Translations under genes and position numbers: made by a program
In this document: piece after piece, positions 50,089 through 58,341 of the stretch
Position numbering within the stretch: position 1 is the first letter of the stretch
Layout: each line of letters starts with the position of its first letter
The notes under the pieces: model-generated
Databases searched by the model: none
Seen by the model: only the letters and a program-made list of their open reading frames with translations
What the model was told of the DNA's origin: nothing
Source: Verrucomicrobiia bacterium
GTDB taxonomy: Bacteria; Verrucomicrobiota; Verrucomicrobiia; Verrucomicrobiales; Akkermansiaceae
Length of the DNA: 64,000 bases
Reading direction: 5' to 3'
Assembly: GCA_030432565.1 (NCBI GenBank)
Contig: JAUIGV010000021.1
Span: 1 to 64,000 of the forward strand

Positions 50089-53000
50089 TTGAATATCATT
50101 TGGAATTCTCTTCGTGTGATTAGCTCCACTCACTTTGCCCTGTTCTTCTTTCTGGTGACAGTCAGCCACTCGATCGGCGCCGGCTTGGAAGATCTGACCT
50201 ACGACGCCTCGGGCGACACCGTCAAGATCACCGGAAGCAAGCATACCATCGCTGGAGTTTTGGACATCCCGGAAGAAATCGAAGGGAAACCAGTCACTGC
50301 AATCGGAGAACGAGCTTTTGTGAGTCGCTGGAACCTAGTGAAAGTCACCCTTCCTCCAACCGTTCTCACCATTGAGCAAAGGGCATTCGAAAACTGTATT
50401 CGCATTCAAATTTTCAACCTCTCTTCAAACCTAGAGTCAATTGGTCGTGAAGCATTCAAAGACTGTGACCTGCTTCGCTCTCCCAACCTACCACCAAGTC
50501 TCAAAACACTGGGAACGGGCGCCTATCGATCGTGTCACAAGATCACCTCCGTCACTATTCCCGAGGGTGTCACCTCGCTTCCTCCCTACGTTTTTGCGAG
50601 TTGCGGGAACCTTGAAAAAATCAACATCCCCAGAACCATCACAGGCATTGGCAGATCAGCATTCCTCGCATGTCGCTCTCTGTCAGTCGTCGAGATTCCT
50701 CCCGGGATCACCGCTCTCGAAGAAAAAACTTTTCTCGGATGCCGGAGCCTTGACGATATCCTGCTCCCTCAAGGTCTCATCTTCATTGGTGATGAATGCT
50801 TTCGTGACTGTTCCTCACTCTCCTCAATCATTCTTCCCGATTCCGTTCGCGCAGTTGGCAAATCCGCCTTCAGCTTCTGCTCCAAGCTAACCTCATTCCA
50901 CCTCGGAGCCGCTCTGGGAACTCTCGAAACGACAATGTTTGGCGGGTCTCACCAACTCACCCGATTATCAGTTTCCGAACAAAATCCCCAGTTCTCTGAA
51001 ATTGATGGAGTTCTCTTCGACAAGGACCGAACCACCCTTCTATTCCATCCGGTGGGAAGACCCGGAACCTTCGTGATACCCGCTTCAACCGAATCGTTGG
51101 CGGCGTGGGCTTTCTTCGGATCAAAGAAGCTAACCTCAATCACCGTCCCCAACGGCGTTACAACGATTCCCGACTATTGCTTTGGAGCTTGCACCCTCCT
51201 GGAGAATGTCCGACTCCCGGCCTCTTTGACAGAAATCGGATCCTTCGCATTTGGATCCTGCCCCGCTCTTTCCAACATCGAAATCCCGGCTGGTGTCACA
51301 CAAATTAAAAGCGGAGCATTCTCCTCTTCGGCTCTAGTCGAAGTCAAACTCCCAGCAAATCTCCAAACACTTGGTCAGTCAGCTTTCGCAAATTGTTGGC
51401 TAATTGAGAGAATTACCCTTCCGGACGGATTGCTTCAAATCGAGCCACACACTTTCAGCTCCTGCTCCTCGCTCCTTGAGGTTACCTTTTCGACTCAACT
51501 TAAGAGCATTGGCGAATCTGTCTTCGAGCAATGCACCGCTTTGGAAAACGTTCTCCTTCCAGATTCGCTTGAAACACTGGGACCCTTCGCCTTCTCACAA
51601 TGCACAGCACTGCGATTTATCAGCTTCGGCAATCGCCTCACTGCAATTGGAACTCAAGCCTTCGACCAATGCAGCGCTCTCCTTCGTCTCGATTTCCCCG
51701 ATAGCCTTGTTTCAGTCGGAAGCTACGCTTTCCGGCTCAACTCGTCCCTCACTCAAGTTGTCTTTGGGGACAGCCCCATCGAGTTTGGTCGCTTTGCCTT
51801 CTACCGCTGTCTCTCCCTGACTTCGATTCACCTAGGCACCTCCATGAACGGCCTCGATGACGAAACCTTCCGGAGTTCGATCAACGTCATAACCCTCAGC
51901 GTCTCACCGGAGCACCCGACCCTCTCCAGCTCGGATGGATTTCTGTTCAATAAAGATCACAATGTCCTCGTCAACGCCCCACTCGGATTTGCGGGTCATT
52001 ATACGATCCCTGACACGGTTGCGGAAATCGGAACCAACGCATTTGCCTACTGCGAAAACCTCACCTCGGTAACCTTTCCCGACGATCTCGAGACCATTGG
52101 CGACGATGCGTTCAGAAGCTGCCCTATTCTCGAAAGCCCGACCTTTCCTGCCACCCTTCGCACCCTCGGAAACTCTGCATTCCATGCGTGCCAGAGTATC
52201 ACCGAAATCACACTCCCCAACGAAATTACCCATCTCGGAGATTCCCTTTTCGACTACTGTGAATCACTTCAGAACGTCCACCTCCCCGACCAACTTCAGA
52301 CAATCCCTAACAGGATTTTTCACCTTTGCCGAAATCTTTGCTCCGTCGCGATCCCACCAACAGTCACCTCTATCGGCGAGGCTGCATTTCTCGGCTGTCC
52401 ATTGACCTCTGAGTTTCTCCTGCCTGAGACTCTCACCACGATTGGCCACACTGCCTTCTTCAACTGTGAGCGACTTACTCACATCGCAATCCCGGAAAAT
52501 GTGACAGCCCTCGGCCCCTCCTCATTTTCCTACTGCCCCAATCTATCGTCCGTTTCCCTCACAACCGGTATCACCAGAATCCCAGCCAACGCCTTCGAAA
52601 ACTGCATAAACCTTCGCTCAATCGAACTCCCTGACGGGCTCATCGAAATTGGTAAGGAAGCATTCAGTAGATGCGCCAATCTTGATCGCATCTCGCTCCC
52701 GGATTCACTTCAGGAAATCGGGGCGAGCGCCTTCGCCTCCTGCCGGTCTTTGATCTCTATTACACTTCCCGCATCGCTCACCTGGATTGGCAAAGGCGCC
52801 TTCGATGTCTGCCTGAACCTCCAATCTCTCGAGTTCCTCGGAGATGCCCCGGAATACGACACCTTCAATCCTAGCCAATGGCCAGATCCGAAAGTGATCA
52901 CCTACGAAGGGGCCGAAGGATTTGGAGACACCTTTCTGAATCGACCAGTCATCATTTTGAAAAAGAACCTCGTGCCCACCGTTCGTTCCACGCAAATCCG

Positions 53001-53184
53001 AGGCGACCATCTCGTAATTACTCTATCCTCTCCCAACCTTTCCGGAATGAGCCTTCAAGTCTACAACTTCCTCAGTCACACATGGGGAACAGCCCTCGAC
53101 TATTCATCACGGGGCAACACTTTCCGCATCGCTAGAAAATCTCTTGGTTCCCAGATTGGATTTTTCCGCGTGATTGAAAACTAA
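50089..53184 (+). CDS. Secreted BspA-type leucine-rich repeat protein
   Basis: A 1031-residue exported protein starting at TTG (no ATG close by gives the signal peptide MNIIWNSLRVISSTHFALFFFLVTVSHSIGAG). It consists of more than 25 copies of a 23-residue LRR_5/BspA unit of the type A-F-x-x-C-x-x-L-x-x-I-x-L-P, with the pattern CxxL recurring to residue about 930. Two interruptions (near DGVLFDKDRTTLLFHP and DGFLFNKDHNVLVNAP) carry a related beta unit, as in other BspA proteins. The C-terminus is a small beta domain (FFRVIEN). BspA proteins bind host or matrix proteins; here surface adhesion is inferred. Confidence 0.9.
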   Translation: MNIIWNSLRVISSTHFALFFFLVTVSHSIGAGLEDLTYDASGDTVKITGSKHTIAGVLDIPEEIEGKPVTAIGERAFVSRWNLVKVTLPPTVLTIEQRAFENCIRIQIFNLSSNLESIGREAFKDCDLLRSPNLPPSLKTLGTGAYRSCHKITSVTIPEGVTSLPPYVFASCGNLEKINIPRTITGIGRSAFLACRSLSVVEIPPGITALEEKTFLGCRSLDDILLPQGLIFIGDECFRDCSSLSSIILPDSVRAVGKSAFSFCSKLTSFHLGAALGTLETTMFGGSHQLTRLSVSEQNPQFSEIDGVLFDKDRTTLLFHPVGRPGTFVIPASTESLAAWAFFGSKKLTSITVPNGVTTIPDYCFGACTLLENVRLPASLTEIGSFAFGSCPALSNIEIPAGVTQIKSGAFSSSALVEVKLPANLQTLGQSAFANCWLIERITLPDGLLQIEPHTFSSCSSLLEVTFSTQLKSIGESVFEQCTALENVLLPDSLETLGPFAFSQCTALRFISFGNRLTAIGTQAFDQCSALLRLDFPDSLVSVGSYAFRLNSSLTQVVFGDSPIEFGRFAFYRCLSLTSIHLGTSMNGLDDETFRSSINVITLSVSPEHPTLSSSDGFLFNKDHNVLVNAPLGFAGHYTIPDTVAEIGTNAFAYCENLTSVTFPDDLETIGDDAFRSCPILESPTFPATLRTLGNSAFHACQSITEITLPNEITHLGDSLFDYCESLQNVHLPDQLQTIPNRIFHLCRNLCSVAIPPTVTSIGEAAFLGCPLTSEFLLPETLTTIGHTAFFNCERLTHIAIPENVTALGPSSFSYCPNLSSVSLTTGITRIPANAFENCINLRSIELPDGLIEIGKEAFSRCANLDRISLPDSLQEIGASAFASCRSLISITLPASLTWIGKGAFDVCLNLQSLEFLGDAPEYDTFNPSQWPDPKVITYEGAEGFGDTFLNRPVIILKKNLVPTVRSTQIRGDHLVITLSSPNLSGMSLQVYNFLSHTWGTALDYSSRGNTFRIARKSLGSQIGFFRVIEN

Positions 53185-53274
53185 ACCATGCAAGGAAATC
53201 AGAACCTGATAGAACTCCTCGCCCCTAATTCTAACCTTGGAAACTCAGCGCAAGACAGGAAGATTATCCCCACC

Positions 53275-53721
53275 ATGAAATCCATCACCTTGCTCATTCT
53301 CGCCCTCTCAACTTCCCTTGGCTTCGCCAACAAGGAACTCATCACAAAGCTGGACGAACTCTTCGACCTTCGCATCAAGGTCAACAAGGAATACAAGGAA
53401 CGATTCACGGAAGAGGCCAAGGACCTCGAGAATGCCGAAGCCAGGAAGTTTCTCGTCAAAAGCGAAAACGACTACGGTCAAAAATGGATCGACTACCTCG
53501 AACACATGAAAACCAGCCCGGACATCAAAGCCCGGCTTCTCGTCCTGCACCTCGAAATCGTCGGCGACCTCAACAACGGATACTACGAACTCGAAGGCGC
53601 CTCCGGACTTGTCGAAAAAGCCAAAGCAAAAACCGCCATCACCAAATGGAAAAAAGCCCTCAAAAAGCTGGAAGAAGCCGAGGCTCTTTACAAAGCAATG
53701 CCTAAAAAGAGGAAAGAGTAG
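53275..53721 (+). CDS. Small exported helical protein
   Basis: A 148-residue exported protein with signal peptide MKSITLLILALSTSLGFA. The mature chain is charged and helical, with Lys/Glu repeats (KVNKEYKERFTEEAKDLENAEARK, KAKTAITKWKKALKKLEEAEALY), probably a coiled-coil bundle. The ATG at 53275 gives the signal; the frame upstream to 53188 is not needed. No family is recognised. It lies between the LRR gene and the DUF1549 operon on the same strand, without an evident terminator between. Confidence 0.65.
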   Translation: MKSITLLILALSTSLGFANKELITKLDELFDLRIKVNKEYKERFTEEAKDLENAEARKFLVKSENDYGQKWIDYLEHMKTSPDIKARLLVLHLEIVGDLNNGYYELEGASGLVEKAKAKTAITKWKKALKKLEEAEALYKAMPKKRKE

Positions 53722-53778
53722 ACCTCTACCTCTTCTTCCCGAAAAATAATGCCTGCGGCCACGTATTAATCAGTCCTC

Positions 53779-55677
53779 ATGAAAACACTCAGCCGGACCC
53801 TTGCCTTCGCACTCAGCGTGTCCGGCCCCGTGTCTTCACAGGTCCACCCTGTCATCATTGACAACTGCACCAAGTGCCACGGCGGGGTGAAACAAAAAGG
53901 CGGCCTCGACCTCCGCACCATTGAGGCCGCGCTCGAAGGCGGCGAGACCGACACCGCCCTCATTCCCGGCGACGCCGAGAAAAGTCCGCTTTATCAGGTC
54001 GTCCAAGTCGATTCCAACCCCCACATGCCGCCAAAAAAGCAGCTGCCTCCCGAGGAAATCGAAGCCCTTAAAGCCTGGATCACCGATCTTAAAATCACTC
54101 CGCCCAAGGAACTCGTTCTCCCCGATCCAGCGAGGCAACCAGCCGAGATCATCAACCAACTCATTTCACAAAAATGGCAGGAGGAACAAATCGCCCCCGC
54201 GCCTTCCTCGGACGACGCGACCTTCGTCCGCCGCGTCCACCTCGACCTCCTCGGTCGCATCCCGCGCGTGTCCGAACTCAACGCCTTTCTCGCGGATCAA
54301 AACCCTCAAAAGCGCAACCTCCTCGTCGATCGCCTGACCAATTCCGACGAACACGCCGATCACCTCGCCCACGTTTTCAATATCGTATTCCTCGACCGCG
54401 CCCACGTTCGCAAACGCAACCCCGACCATCGCACCTCTTGGCTCAACTACCTCCGCTGGGCCTTCAAAACCAACCGCCCTTGGGATCAAATCGGCCGCGA
54501 CCTCGTCCTTGCCCGTCCGAAGTCAGACCAGGAACGCGGTGCCTCCTGGTTCCTCTACGATCAACTCGACGACCATAGCCAAATCGCCACCCGCGTCTCC
54601 CGCACCCTCCTCGGCAAGCAAGTCCAGTGCGCCCAGTGCCACGACCACCCCGTCGCCCCCGAAATCGAACAACGCCACTACTGGGGACTTGTCGCATTCT
54701 TCAACCGCAGCCTCAACGTCAAAACTCCCCAAGGCCCACGTGTTGCCGAACGGGCCGGCGGCGGCTACGACCAATTCGCCAACCTCGAAGGCAAGACCGA
54801 CCAGTCCCAACTCATCCTCTACTCCAACAAAATCATCCCCGAGGCTGGCGGCAAACAAAGCAAAGATTCCCCCGAACTCTACTCCGTCGCCCCGCCCGAG
54901 CAATGGTTCCGCAAACTCAAGAAAGACGAAAAACTAAAAAAAGACCTCTCCAATCTTCCCGTCCCAAAGTTCTCCCGTCGCGAAGCCTTCGCCCAGGCCC
55001 TCACCTCTGACAATCCCGACTTCTCCCGCGCTATCGTCAACCGGATCTGGGCCCTCATGTTCGGACGCGGCCTCGTCCACCCCGTCGACCTCATGGACTC
55101 CGCCCACCCGGCGAGCCATCCCGAACTCCTCGCCTGGCTCGCCCGTGATTTTGAAAAGAACGGCTACAATCTCCGCCGCCTCATCCGCCAAATAGCCAAG
55201 TCCACTCCCTACCAACTCAACTCCCGCCCCGCCCCCTCTGCCGGACAACCACCGCTCGATTCCTTTTTCGCCCGCGCCCTCGACAAACCACTCTCCGCCG
55301 AAGCCCTCACCCGCTCCCTCCGCATCGCCCTGGGCCACGAGGAGCCAAACGACAAGCCCCTCCGAAACCAGCTCGCCAAGATCTTCCCCGACCTTTTCGC
55401 CGAGAACTTCTCCCCCTCCGTTCAACAAACCATGTTCCTGACCAACGGCCCGCTCTTCGAAAGACTCATCACGGACTCACCCCTTCTCGACAAACTAAAG
55501 GGGATAGAGGATCCCCAAGTCCTCGTCCGCGAAACCTTTCTAAACATCCTCACGCGCGAACCCGACGAAGAAGAAAAAGAACGCTCCCTCTCCTTCGTGG
55601 AAGCCAAGAACCCCTCCTCCATCACCCAATTCTGCTGGGCCCTCCTCACCAGTGCCGAATTCCGCATCAACCACTAA
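53779..55677 (+). CDS. Exported DUF1549/DUF1553 protein with planctomycete-type cytochrome c
   Basis: A 632-residue exported protein. The signal is followed by a planctomycete cytochrome c motif, VIIDNCTKCHGGVKQKGGLDL (haem site C30-x-x-C33-H34, PF07635 type), then DUF1549 (VRRVHLDLLGRIPRVSELNAF; the conserved CAQCHDHPV), and DUF1553 (NRIWALMFGRGLVHPVDLMD, RRLIRQIAKSTPYQLNS). The three-part architecture is the standard first member of the DUF1549/1553-DUF1501 pairs that fill Planctomycetota and Verrucomicrobiota genomes, thought to act in degradation of complex polysaccharides. It overlaps the DUF1501 ATG by one base. Catalytic role is not established. Confidence 0.9.
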   Translation: MKTLSRTLAFALSVSGPVSSQVHPVIIDNCTKCHGGVKQKGGLDLRTIEAALEGGETDTALIPGDAEKSPLYQVVQVDSNPHMPPKKQLPPEEIEALKAWITDLKITPPKELVLPDPARQPAEIINQLISQKWQEEQIAPAPSSDDATFVRRVHLDLLGRIPRVSELNAFLADQNPQKRNLLVDRLTNSDEHADHLAHVFNIVFLDRAHVRKRNPDHRTSWLNYLRWAFKTNRPWDQIGRDLVLARPKSDQERGASWFLYDQLDDHSQIATRVSRTLLGKQVQCAQCHDHPVAPEIEQRHYWGLVAFFNRSLNVKTPQGPRVAERAGGGYDQFANLEGKTDQSQLILYSNKIIPEAGGKQSKDSPELYSVAPPEQWFRKLKKDEKLKKDLSNLPVPKFSRREAFAQALTSDNPDFSRAIVNRIWALMFGRGLVHPVDLMDSAHPASHPELLAWLARDFEKNGYNLRRLIRQIAKSTPYQLNSRPAPSAGQPPLDSFFARALDKPLSAEALTRSLRIALGHEEPNDKPLRNQLAKIFPDLFAENFSPSVQQTMFLTNGPLFERLITDSPLLDKLKGIEDPQVLVRETFLNILTREPDEEEKERSLSFVEAKNPSSITQFCWALLTSAEFRINH

Positions 55678-56999
55678 TGCCTAAGCCTGATCCATCTCAA
55701 AACTGCGGCTCTCCGGACCACAACATCCACCGCCGCAAGTTCCTCCAGGGCCTCTCCGCCGGCGCGATCTCCAGCATGAGTTTCGCCGGCCTTTTCGGAG
55801 CCCCCGCCTTTGCCCAGATCGCAAAGAAAAAGCAAAAGCACTGCATTCTCCTCTGGCTCTGCGGCGGTCCATCCCAGTTCGAAACCTGGGACCCAAAACC
55901 AGGCACCACCACCGGCGGCCCCTTTAAAAGCATCCCCACCAAGGTCCCCGGCACCCACTTCTCGGAACTCATGCCGAAGTGCGCCTCCATCGCCGACAAG
56001 CTCGCCGTCATCCGCTCGATGAAGACAACCGCCAAGGAGCACACCGAAGGCATCAACCTCCTCCAACGCGGCCACGCCCCACGCCCGCCTTTCACCCGAC
56101 CCACCCTCGGCTCGGTCCTTGCCCAACAACTCGGCCAACTCGAGTCCAAGATCCCCAACTTCATCCTTCTCGACCCCTGCCCCGAGGGCAACGAATTCAA
56201 AGGCTTCAAAGCCGGCAACTGGGCCGGCTGGCTTGGCGCGGAATACTCTCCCGTCCGCGTTGGCGGCGAATTTAAAATCCCCGACGCGCATAAGCTCGAC
56301 TCCATCACCCAGGATGACCACGAAGCCCGCGAAGCCCTCCGCAAGTTCTTCAGCAAGAAGTACGAGAATGACCGTAGATCAGCGGCAGCAGGCTCCTGGA
56401 ACGCCACCTTTGAGCGCGTCAACGGGCTCATGAGCTGCGCCCATCTTTTCGATCTTGAGCGCATCCCCCGGGCAGACCGCGACCGCTACGGCCCCGGTGC
56501 TTTCGGCCAACACGCCCTACTCGCCCGCACCCTCGTCGAAGAAGGCGCCCCCTTCGTCATGGTCGCCAATGGCATGCCGTGGGACAGCCACGTCTTCAAC
56601 CACGAGATCTACCAAATGGTCGTTCCCGACCTCGATAACATCATCTTCCAACTCACCAAAGACCTTGAAGACCGAGGCATGCTCGAGGATACCCTTGTCA
56701 TCGCCATGGGAGAATTCGGACGCTCCCCATGGATCAACCAGGCCCGTGGCCGCGACCACTACCCCGACGCCTGGTCTCTCGCCATGGCCGGCGGCGGCGT
56801 TCAGGGCGGCGCCCTCGTCGGAGCCACCGACAAATACGGAGCGGAGGTGACCGACAATCCCTTCAACGAGGAAAACCTCTTCGCCACCATCTTCTCAGCT
56901 CTCGGCATCGACCCTCACGCCGAGTTCAACATCCCCGGCTTCCCCACCTTCCACCACGTCGAAAACAAAGCCGACCCCATCAAACAAATCCTCTCATGA
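55677..56999 (+). CDS. Exported DUF1501 protein (Tat-type signal)
   Basis: A 440-residue protein with a twin-arginine signal (HRRKFLQGLSAGAISSMSFAG), so it is probably exported folded. The family core follows: ILLWLCGGPSQFETWDPKPG, KLAVIRSMKT, MVANGMPWDSHVFNHE and ILVIAMGEFGRSP-type segment TLVIAMGEFGRSPWINQ with GRDHYPDAWSLAMAGG. DUF1501 is related to alkaline-phosphatase-like/sulfatase folds (metal-binding Asp/His), but no activity is proved. Its start overlaps the DUF1549 gene stop and its stop overlaps the WD40 gene by 4 bp, giving a three-protein module. Confidence 0.92.
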   Translation: MPKPDPSQNCGSPDHNIHRRKFLQGLSAGAISSMSFAGLFGAPAFAQIAKKKQKHCILLWLCGGPSQFETWDPKPGTTTGGPFKSIPTKVPGTHFSELMPKCASIADKLAVIRSMKTTAKEHTEGINLLQRGHAPRPPFTRPTLGSVLAQQLGQLESKIPNFILLDPCPEGNEFKGFKAGNWAGWLGAEYSPVRVGGEFKIPDAHKLDSITQDDHEAREALRKFFSKKYENDRRSAAAGSWNATFERVNGLMSCAHLFDLERIPRADRDRYGPGAFGQHALLARTLVEEGAPFVMVANGMPWDSHVFNHEIYQMVVPDLDNIIFQLTKDLEDRGMLEDTLVIAMGEFGRSPWINQARGRDHYPDAWSLAMAGGGVQGGALVGATDKYGAEVTDNPFNEENLFATIFSALGIDPHAEFNIPGFPTFHHVENKADPIKQILS

Positions 57000-58069
57000 A
57001 CTCTCCATCGCTCAAGAAGGCAAAGGAGATCAAGCTCCCCAGCCACGTCCTCGACCTCACCCTCGGCAAGGACAACCAGATTTACGCCGCCTGCCTCGAC
57101 GGCGGCATTTACGAGGTCTCCGCCAAGTTGAAACTCCTCGGCGAGGCCTACAAGGAAATCGCCCGGCACGACAACTACGCCTCCGGCGTCAACTGGTCCG
57201 CAGCCCGGAACACCCTCATCTCCGGCAGTTACGATGGCGATCTCAAATGGATCGATCCCGCTGAGAAGAAGGAAACAAAAACCGTCAAGGCCCACAATTT
57301 TTGGTCCTGGCAAAGCCGCCTCTCACCCGACGACTCGCTCCTCGCCACCACCACCGGGCAATACCTTTGTGGCGGCTACAAATACGAACCCGCTCCCGAA
57401 ACCGAACCCTCCGTCAAAGTCTTTGACATCGAGACCGGCGAACTCCGTCATTCATTCCCCCACACCCCACCGGTCCAATCCGTCGCCTTTTCCAACAACG
57501 GGAAACTCCTCGCCGCCGGCAATCTGATGGGTGAAGTCATCCTCTGGGACCTCTCACAGAACGGCAAGGAAATCGCCCGTATTAAAACCCCCGACTTCAC
57601 CGGCTGGGGCATCATCAAGGGACACTACTACACCGGCGGCGTCTTCGCCCTCCACTTCGCTCCCGATGACCAATCCCTCTACCTCGCCGGCATGGGCTCC
57701 ACCACCGACCCCGCCGCCGGAAATGGCAAACAGCTCTGGCAAAAGTTCACCTGGAAAGATGGAGTAAAAAAAGAAGCCGCCGCAGCTGACTCCGAAATCG
57801 GCGAAGGCCTCATGGAAACCCTCGCTTTTCACCCCGGCGGAAAATTTTTCATCATGGCCGGTCGCATTTTCAAAGGTGACTGGAACGCGGCCCTCTTCGA
57901 CCACGAGAGCGGTTCAAAACTCCATCACCAAAACGTCGGCTTCCGCATCTCCGCCTCCACCTTCACCCCCGATGGTAAAACCCTCTACCTCGCTGGCGGC
58001 GCCAATCAAGGCCGCCCCAGCGAAGAAAAAAAATGGGGACGCATCGTGATCTACGAAGTTATCAGCTGA
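56996..58069 (+). CDS. WD40-repeat beta-propeller protein
   Basis: A 357-residue protein without a signal peptide. About six or seven WD40-like blades are seen, for example ASGVNWSAARNTLISGSYDGDLKWIDP, WQSRLSPDDSLLATTTG, SVAFSNNGKLLAAGNLMGEVILWDLS and FALHFAPDDQSLYLAGMG. WD40 proteins are scaffolds. Coupling by a 4-bp overlap with the exported DUF1501 protein is a common arrangement in these phyla, though the lack of a signal leaves its location unexplained. The start at 56996 is used; the open frame upstream is inside the DUF1501 gene. Confidence 0.85.
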   Translation: MNSPSLKKAKEIKLPSHVLDLTLGKDNQIYAACLDGGIYEVSAKLKLLGEAYKEIARHDNYASGVNWSAARNTLISGSYDGDLKWIDPAEKKETKTVKAHNFWSWQSRLSPDDSLLATTTGQYLCGGYKYEPAPETEPSVKVFDIETGELRHSFPHTPPVQSVAFSNNGKLLAAGNLMGEVILWDLSQNGKEIARIKTPDFTGWGIIKGHYYTGGVFALHFAPDDQSLYLAGMGSTTDPAAGNGKQLWQKFTWKDGVKKEAAAADSEIGEGLMETLAFHPGGKFFIMAGRIFKGDWNAALFDHESGSKLHHQNVGFRISASTFTPDGKTLYLAGGANQGRPSEEKKWGRIVIYEVIS

Positions 58070-58341
58070 TTGTTATTCGATCGAAGCCGACAGGTCTGCC
58101 TCCTTTCGCATGCAATGTTCGGAATCATGCAAGACTTGCATCTTTTCTCACCTTCTCTGTCGAGATTCACTTTTCTTCATGCCCCATCGGCAAAGGTCTC
58201 CGGATTCCGATGCGGAGTTGCCTCAGTTGAATTTTTGTTTGTTGTGCGCATGTTCCCGCATGCCATGTGAATTTTGGATGCGGTTCAAAGCTCCGAACGT
58301 GCTCTTTGTGTTTGGCCGTGATTGATAGAGATTGCAGGTTT
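58070..58341. other. 272-bp intergenic gap with base-composition change
   Basis: Between the WD40 and CotH genes, sequence shifts from C-rich to more T/G-rich. Small inverted words are visible (GCATG near 58118 and 58132; CTCCG/CGGAG around 58200-58215). No clear promoter, terminator or gene is seen. Confidence 0.4.

Noticed and set aside
50200-52880. Regular short repeats that could suggest a CRISPR or satellite array
   Set aside because: The period is 69 bp and corresponds to 23-residue leucine-rich repeats with degenerate DNA, so it is protein repeat structure.
55697-56464. 255-codon frame antisense to the DUF1501 gene
   Set aside because: The DUF1501 core motifs are on the other strand and the antisense translation is of shadow type.
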